Shown in pieces: positions 42,343 to 48,748 of a stretch of DNA of 48,748 nt. Both the position numbers and the translations under genes were made by a program. Position 1 is the stretch's first letter, and each line of letters opens with the position of its first letter. The stretch is taken from NCBI GenBank assembly GCA_947475845.1, contig CANJMO010000010.1, positions 1-48,748 on the forward strand, in the 5' to 3' direction. The notes beneath the pieces were generated by a model. That model worked only from the letters and a program-made list of their open reading frames with translations. It was not told where the DNA came from and ran no database searches. The DNA is from Caulobacteraceae bacterium. GTDB lineage: Bacteria; Pseudomonadota; Alphaproteobacteria; Caulobacterales; Caulobacteraceae.

Positions 42343-43256
42343 GCGCCGAAGCCGCCCAGTCCTTCCTGCGCCGATGGACGCCCGGCCCGCTGATGCCGCG
42401 AGGCGACGTACGCGACGCCAGCCTGGTGTTCGTGATCGCGGTGCTGTGCTTCTTCGCCTGCCTGGCGGCGCTGGCGGCCCTGGCGGCCGACCGCGCGGCG
42501 GGCGGTTGGGCGGCGCAGCTGCAGGGTTCGGCCACGGTGCTGGTGCGCCCCACCGGCGGCGAGAGCGTCGACGCCGCCGCCGCCCGCGCGGCCGAAGCTC
42601 TGTCGGGGGTGCGGGGTGTCAACGAGGCCGTCGCCCTGGAGAAGGACAAGGCCCTGGCCTTGCTGCAACCGTGGCTGGGCAAGGACGCTCTGGACGACGA
42701 TCTGCCGGCCCCGCGCCTGGTGACCCTGGACCTTGACCCGATCGCCCCGGCCAGCGCGGCGGACCTGGGCGCCGCCTTGAAAGCCGCCAACATCGACGCC
42801 ACGGTCGACGACCACAGCCTGTGGATCAAGGACATCGTCCGCGCCGGGGCCTGGGCCCGGGCCGCCGCCGTTGGGGTGTTCGCCCTGACCGCCCTGGCCG
42901 CCGCCGCCGTCATCGCCCACGCCGCCCGCGCGGTGCTGGCCGCCCGCCACGAGATCGTCGAGGTGCTGCACGTGTCCGGGGCCGAGGACCGCTTCATCGC
43001 CGGGCTGCTGCTGCGCCGGTTCGCCGCCATGGCCTTCGTCGCCGGCGTGATCGCGGCGGCGGGCGCGGGGGTGCTGGGCGCCGCCGTGCGGCTGGCCGGG
43101 GGCGGGGAGGGCCTGACCCCGCCCCTGCCGGTTGCCTGGATCGATCTGGCCGCGCTTTTGCCCTGTCCGCTGCTTGCCGCGGGAGTCGCGGCCCTGTCGG
43201 CGCGCTTCTCGGCCCTTGGCCTGCTGCGGGACATGTCCAATAAGGATTGGACATGA
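42339..43256 (+). CDS. ftsX: Cell division protein FtsX
   Basis: A 305-residue inner-membrane protein with four helices. A large periplasmic domain lies between TM1 and TM2 (SVDAAAARAAEALSGVRGVN). The FtsX/permease region is WARAAAVGVFALTALAAAAV and HEIVEVLHVSGAEDRFIAGL. It transmits FtsE ATP hydrolysis to cell-wall hydrolases. ATG 42339 overlaps the ftsE stop and its own stop overlaps the next gene (ATGA), so it is in a four-gene operon. Confidence 0.93.
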   Translation: MSAEAAQSFLRRWTPGPLMPRGDVRDASLVFVIAVLCFFACLAALAALAADRAAGGWAAQLQGSATVLVRPTGGESVDAAAARAAEALSGVRGVNEAVALEKDKALALLQPWLGKDALDDDLPAPRLVTLDLDPIAPASAADLGAALKAANIDATVDDHSLWIKDIVRAGAWARAAAVGVFALTALAAAAVIAHAARAVLAARHEIVEVLHVSGAEDRFIAGLLLRRFAAMAFVAGVIAAAGAGVLGAAVRLAGGGEGLTPPLPVAWIDLAALLPCPLLAAGVAALSARFSALGLLRDMSNKDWT

Positions 43257-43849
43257 AAGCGCTCGCCGCCCTCCTGGTGATCGCGATGCTGTGGGCGACC
43301 GGCCTGTTCGCCTTCGCCTCGCGCATCGCCCACTCCACCCCGCCCGCCGATCCCGGCCGAGCGCAGGGCATCGTCGCCTTCACCGGACCCTCGCCGATGC
43401 GCATGACCGAGGCCATCGCCCTGTTGCAGGAGCGGCGCGGCGAGCGCCTGCTGATTTCCGGCGTCAACCGCATCAATACCCGCGACAGCATCCGCCGCGC
43501 CGCCCGCGCGGTCGCCGGGCCGGTCTACGACTGCTGCGTGGATCTCGGCTTCGAGGCGATGGACACCATTGGCAACGCCCGCGAAACCGCCGACTGGGCC
43601 CGCGCGCGCGGCTACGATCAGGTGATCGTGGTCACCGCCGACTACCACATGCCCCGCGCCCTGCTGGAGCTGAAGGGCTCCATGCCCAAGGCCAGGCTGA
43701 CGCCCTATCCCGTGGCGACCGACGAAATGAACGCCCGCGCCTGGTGGCGCAACACCTTGCAGGCCCGCCGGCTGTGCCTGGAGTACACCAAATATCTGGT
43801 GATCCTGACGCGCGAACTGGTGCTGGGCCTGGGACCCAAAACGACATGA
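43253..43849 (+). CDS. YdcF/DUF218 family protein
   Basis: A 198-residue protein with one N-terminal membrane helix (LLVIAMLWATGLFAFASRI) and a DUF218 Rossmann-like domain: GIVAFTGPSPMRMTEAIALL, RLLISGVN, and VVTADYHMPRALLELK with the conserved His. Relatives of this type (ElyC/SanA) affect envelope polymers. ATG 43253 overlaps the ftsX stop; its stop overlaps plsC. Operon position suggests an envelope role. Confidence 0.88.
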   Translation: MKALAALLVIAMLWATGLFAFASRIAHSTPPADPGRAQGIVAFTGPSPMRMTEAIALLQERRGERLLISGVNRINTRDSIRRAARAVAGPVYDCCVDLGFEAMDTIGNARETADWARARGYDQVIVVTADYHMPRALLELKGSMPKARLTPYPVATDEMNARAWWRNTLQARRLCLEYTKYLVILTRELVLGLGPKTT

Positions 43850-44553
43850 TCCGTCTGCGCGCCATCCTCTACGGCATCTGGCTTTACGGCCTGACGGCCG
43901 TGCTGAGCATCGTCTTCCTGCCGCTGCTGCTGGCGCCCCGCAACGCGCTGCGGGCCGGGATCAGGGGCTGGTCCTGGCTGGCCATGTTCGGCTTGCGCTG
44001 GATCGGCGGCGTGCGGGTCGAACTGCGCGGGCAGCATCTGCTGCCGACCGGGGCCTTCCTGGTGGCGTCCAAGCACCAGAGCATGTTCGACATCGTGCCG
44101 CCGTTCGCCGTGATGCCCGACCCCATCTTCGTCATGAAGAAGGAGCTGATGGGCATTCCGCTGTTCGGCTGGCTGTGCCGCAAGGCGGGCATGGTCGCGA
44201 TCGACCGCGGCGCCGCGGCCCAGGCCATGCGCCAGCTGATCGCCGACGCCCGCGACCGGCTCAGCGAGCCGCGCCAGCTGATCATCTTCCCCGAAGGCAC
44301 CCGCCAGGCGCCCGGCTCGCCCCCTGACTACAAGCCCGGCGTCGCCGGCATATACCGCGATCTGGAGCTGCCCTGCGTGCCGGTGGCGACCAACTCCGGC
44401 GTGCATCTGGACGTCAACGGCCTAGTCAGGAAGCGCGGGGTGGTGGTGGTCGAGGTGCTGGAGACCATTCCGCCGGGGCTGAAGCGGGCCGACTTCATGC
44501 GTCTGCTGCAGGAGCGGATCGAAACCGCGTCTGACGCGCTGCTCAGGGAATAG
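43846..44553 (+). CDS. plsC: 1-acyl-sn-glycerol-3-phosphate acyltransferase
   Basis: A 235-residue membrane-bound acyltransferase making phosphatidic acid. Block I is SKHQSMFDIVPPF (usually NHxxxxD, here KHxxxxD), block III is FPEGTRQAPG, and the Arg motif lies in VAIDRGAAAQAM. Two N-terminal hydrophobic segments are seen. Last gene of ftsE-ftsX-ydcF-plsC, coupled by ATGA. Confidence 0.92.
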   Translation: MIRLRAILYGIWLYGLTAVLSIVFLPLLLAPRNALRAGIRGWSWLAMFGLRWIGGVRVELRGQHLLPTGAFLVASKHQSMFDIVPPFAVMPDPIFVMKKELMGIPLFGWLCRKAGMVAIDRGAAAQAMRQLIADARDRLSEPRQLIIFPEGTRQAPGSPPDYKPGVAGIYRDLELPCVPVATNSGVHLDVNGLVRKRGVVVVEVLETIPPGLKRADFMRLLQERIETASDALLRE

Positions 44554-44568
44554 CCCCTTAGCCCACCG

Positions 44569-46161
44569 CTATCTCAGGCTGCCGCGGAGGCCGAGCGGAT
44601 CGCCGGCCGCCGTCTGGGTCGGCTTGGCCGCCGCTGTCTTGGCCGGCACCGGCTTGGCGCGCGGGGGAGACGGCGCGGCTGAAGCAACCACCGCCGCCGC
44701 AGACTTGGGCACCGCGGGGGTCGAAGCCTGGACCGGAGCAGGCGTAGGGGCGGCCGGCCTCGGCGCCGGCGGGGCTGAAGCCTGGACCATGGCAGGGGCG
44801 GCGGGTTTGGGCGCGGGCGGCGCCGCGGCCTGAACCACGGCGGGCGCGGCGGGCTTGGGCATGGCCCCCGCGGTGGCCAGGACCTCGGACGGCGGCGATG
44901 CCGTCCTGGCCGCCGGAGCAGCCGGGGCCGGCGGCGGGGCGGAGGCGACGATGGTGCGGGCCGCGGCGGCCGGGGCGGCGCCGCCGCGCTGCAGGTCGTC
45001 CTGAGCCAGGAACAGCAGGGCTTCGCAGGTCCGGGTCCCCTTGGCCGCGCCTTCGCCCTTGGCCGCTTCGGCCAGCACCTGGGCGGCGTTGGCCTTGCCC
45101 GAGAAGTAGTCGATCAGGGGCGCGGGCCAGATCTTGTGGTTGAGCTTGGCGGTGTTGGCCTCGAACTCGCCTCGGTCGTCGGTCCCCGACTTCAACCGGG
45201 CCAGGTGCAGCCAAAGGATGTTGTAGGGATCGTTGGTTTTCAGGCTGACGGCTATGGCCAGCTCTGAGGCGGCGGCGGGGTTCTTGCCCTGCACCAGCAT
45301 CATCCGGCCGCGCGCCCAGTAGCCGAACTGGCCCTTGGGGTTGCGCTTGATCCACTCGTCATAGTCGGCGATGGCCAGGTCGAAACGGCCGATCTGCTCG
45401 TAGGCGTCGGCGCGGCTGGTGCGGTTGGTGCTGTCGGAGGGGTCGATCGACAGAGCCCGGGTATAGTCGGCGATCGCCTTGGCCGTGTCCTTCTTGCGGT
45501 AGCGATAGGCGTAGGCGCGCAGCCAGTAGGCTTCCATATCCTTGGCATCGAGCGCGATGGCGCGGGTCTCGTCGGCGATCGCCTTGTCGTCCTGGTTCTG
45601 GTTCAGGTAGGCGTGGCCGCGGGTGCGGTAGGCGAAGCCGTAGTTGGGCTGGCGCTTGATCGACTCGTCGAGGTCCTTCAAGGCCAGGTCGAGCTGGCCG
45701 GTATAGACATAGGCATGGCCGCGCTCGGCATAGAGGTCGGCGCCTTGGCCGCCCAGCTTGATGGCCTGGGTCAGGTCGTCGATGGCGTCGTCGAAGCGGT
45801 ACTGATCCAGATAGATCGTGGCCCGATTGAAGCGGGCGTCGGGGCTGTCGATCAGCTTGAGCGACTCGTTCAGATCGTCGAGCGCGACCTCGGTCTGACC
45901 CTTGGTCAGATAGGCGCGTCCGCGCAGGTTCAGGGTCACCGCCTGGTTGGTCCGCGCCAGGCCGCCCAGGGTGATGGCGCGCGAGAACAGGGCGATGGCT
46001 TCATCGACCTTGCCGGCGATCAGGGCCTCGCGGCCGGCGTTGCCGTCGGTGATGCCGTCCGCCCGCGCCGTCGGGACGGCGATGGTCAGCGCAAGGCCCA
46101 GCGCGCAGGCGGCGGCGCTGCTCAGAAAGAGGGCGGTGCGGGACGCGGAAGGCTGTTTCAA
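44569..46161 (-). CDS. Exported TPR-repeat protein with Ala/Pro-rich repeat tail
   Basis: A 530-residue protein with a signal peptide (FLSSAAACALGLALTIAVPTARA). About eight TPR units fill residues 35-280, for example AYLTKGQTEVALDDLNESLK and GHAYVYTGQLDLALKDLDES. The C-terminal 150 residues are low complexity with near-identical units of about 16 residues built on PKPAAPAVVQAAAPPA. TPR domains mediate protein contacts; this one should be periplasmic. Gene converges on plsC. Confidence 0.85.
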   Translation of the reverse strand: MKQPSASRTALFLSSAAACALGLALTIAVPTARADGITDGNAGREALIAGKVDEAIALFSRAITLGGLARTNQAVTLNLRGRAYLTKGQTEVALDDLNESLKLIDSPDARFNRATIYLDQYRFDDAIDDLTQAIKLGGQGADLYAERGHAYVYTGQLDLALKDLDESIKRQPNYGFAYRTRGHAYLNQNQDDKAIADETRAIALDAKDMEAYWLRAYAYRYRKKDTAKAIADYTRALSIDPSDSTNRTSRADAYEQIGRFDLAIADYDEWIKRNPKGQFGYWARGRMMLVQGKNPAAASELAIAVSLKTNDPYNILWLHLARLKSGTDDRGEFEANTAKLNHKIWPAPLIDYFSGKANAAQVLAEAAKGEGAAKGTRTCEALLFLAQDDLQRGGAAPAAAARTIVASAPPPAPAAPAARTASPPSEVLATAGAMPKPAAPAVVQAAAPPAPKPAAPAMVQASAPPAPRPAAPTPAPVQASTPAVPKSAAAVVASAAPSPPRAKPVPAKTAAAKPTQTAAGDPLGLRGSLR

Positions 46162-46257
46162 AAGGTGAGTCTCATTTAAGCCGCAAGGTTAGGCCGCCCG
46201 GATTCGCTCGGCAACAGCGCGTCTTGGCGCAGGGCGGTTGACTCTCGCCCGGCATGA

Positions 46258-46272
46258 GAACAAATTAGGAAC
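46258..46272 (+). promoter_or_regulatory. LexA (SOS) box
   Basis: GAAC-AAATTAG-GAAC is an exact GAAC-N7-GAAC direct repeat, the alphaproteobacterial LexA site. It lies 16 bases upstream of ATG 46289 of the imuA-like fragment, the usual position in SOS mutagenesis operons. Confidence 0.82.
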
Positions 46273-46288
46273 AAATCCGCCTCCCGCC

Positions 46289-46552
46289 ATGAAAAACCTC
46301 ATCCCCTCCTTCGCGACCCCCATCTTGACTGACGGCGCCTTGCCCGATCCTGTCCCCTTCGAAGAGGTGGCGGCGGCGCAGCCTCAGGACATGGCCTCGG
46401 CCATCGCTTTCGCCCTGTCGCGGGCCTTGCACCCATCCATGGACTCAAAAGTGGGCCGTCCCGTGGCGTTGATCGTCACCCCGGCGTTCCAGAATGAGCG
46501 TGGCCGGATGCTGGGCTGGGGGGCCGCAGGGCTGGGCCTGGCTCACGACCGT
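46289..46552 (+). pseudogene. imuA-like 5' fragment (SOS mutagenesis), truncated
   Basis: From ATG 46289 about 88 residues resemble the N-terminal part of ImuA/RecA-like inducible mutagenesis proteins. It has FEEVAAAQPQDMASAIAFAL, then GRPVALIVTPAF and ERGRMLGWGAAGLGLAHDR, comparable to E-x-GR-x-x-x-GLAALGL. Identity is strengthened by the LexA box just upstream. After AHDR the frame loses similarity and another gene's 3' part begins in a different phase. The Walker and C-terminal regions, and the usual imuB-dnaE2 partners, are absent from the window. Confidence 0.6.
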
Positions 46553-47109
46553 ACGAGCCCGCCGTGTTCGTCCCCTACGACGGGGCCACACGCACCGCCT
46601 GCGGTCAGGGCCAGTCGGCCATGGGGCCGTTCTATTGCCCCGGCGACCGTCGGGTCTATGTCGACCTCAGCTTCTACCGCGAGCTGCGCGACCGCTTCGG
46701 CGCCCCGGGCGATTTCGCCCAGGCCTATGTCATCGCCCACGAAGTCGGCCATCACGTCCAGACCTTGCTCGGCCAGGATCGGGAAGCCGAGCGCGCCGCC
46801 CAGGTCTATGGCCGCAAGGGCGCCACGGGCTCCTCGGTGCGGGTCGAGCTTCAGGCCGACTGCTACGCCGGGGTCTGGGCCAACCGGGCCAACGCGACCC
46901 AGCACATCCTCGAACCCGGCGATGTCGACCAGGGTCTGGCCGCCGCCGCCGCTGTCGGCGATGACAAGCTTCAAAAGCAGTCTCAAGGGCGCGTTATGCC
47001 GGACAGCTTCACCCATGGCTCCTCGGCCCAGCGGGTCCACTGGTTCCAGCGCGGTTTCGAACGCGGCGCGCTGGAGGCCTGCGACACCTTCGGAACCGAC
47101 GGTTTGTAG
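46553..47109 (+). pseudogene. Neutral zinc metallopeptidase (YpfJ-type), 5'-truncated
   Basis: About 185 residues form the C-terminal two thirds of a YpfJ-type metallopeptidase. It begins YEPAVFVPYDGATRTACGQG and continues with GPFYCPGDRRVYVDLSFY. The zinc site AYVIAHEVGHHVQTLLG and the ELQADCYAGVWA motif follow. The usual N-terminal part with the membrane helix is missing and its place is taken by the imuA-like fragment. A GTG at 46564 could start a short protein, so the active-site domain might still be made. Confidence 0.8.
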
Positions 47110-47190
47110 ACGAAACCTCCAGATCGTCCGGACGAATTGTCCATGTCCGCCTTGCACCCCCGTCCCTAGACTCCTAATCTCGCCCCGTTG

Positions 47191-48748
<1,558 letters not shown>

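Overview
The window looks like chromosomal DNA of a high-GC alphaproteobacterium of the Caulobacterales (Caulobacter or Phenylobacterium type). Evidence is the gene content (TonB-dependent receptor, DUF2125, Coq7, a chorismate mutase-HisC-TyrC cluster, argH-lptM-lysA), frequent ATGA start/stop overlaps, an alphaproteobacterial LexA box (GAAC-N7-GAAC) and EcfG/SigT-type promoters (GGAAC-N16/17-CGTT). Genus is inference. No stretch over 300 bases lacks a gene or remnant, and I saw no CRISPR array or complete mobile element.

Layout. 1-237: an IS3-family transposase fragment abuts the 5' end of an Lhr-type helicase gene. 308-4221: DinG/Rad3-type Fe-S helicase and a two-gene chromate transporter. 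4244-9197 (minus strand): His-rich zinc-type CDF transporter, prephenate/arogenate dehydrogenase, HisC, chorismate mutase and DUF2125 protein, i.e. tyrosine/phenylalanine synthesis. 9210-12182: ChaC-like cyclotransferase, lipoprotein, small proteins, NTF2-like protein, PagL-like lipid A deacylase. 12290-18461: a catabolic-looking cluster of a divergent aconitase, a GntR regulator with two winged-helix domains, a Tat-exported beta-propeller lactonase and an MFS carrier, with a candidate operator between the last two. 18462-22051: DUF454 protein, tRNA-Leu(CAA), lectin-like secreted protein, YqaA, DsbB, Coq7 and a Gre-like factor. 22060-23046: decayed reading frames. 23176-24168: second CDF transporter.

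24196-29250 is the most unusual region. It holds four paralogues of a small four-helix membrane protein (DUF6644-like), a lipoprotein cytochrome c, two unlisted tiny membrane ORFs, a DUF1275 protein, a FixK-type Crp/Fnr regulator and a single-domain response regulator. Two near-identical FixK/FNR boxes have class II promoter spacing, which suggests an oxygen-regulated membrane redox module.

29330-31022 is a probable general-stress block (YeaQ/GlsB protein, a 74-residue protein, a transglutaminase) with EcfG-like promoters. 31042-36729 holds HNH nuclease, GluQ-RS, CspA, a TlpA-like lipoprotein, and argH-lptM-lysA. 36993-39407 is a TonB receptor with one internal in-frame amber codon. 39404-44553 holds a TonB-C-like protein, a phosphoribosyltransferase, a zinc-ribbon protein and the ftsE-ftsX-ydcF-plsC operon. 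44569-46161 is a TPR protein. 46258-47109 is a LexA-box promoter with the 5' part of an imuA-like gene fused to the 3' part of a ypfJ-type metallopeptidase gene. The window ends in a TPP riboswitch and thiC, cut by the right edge.
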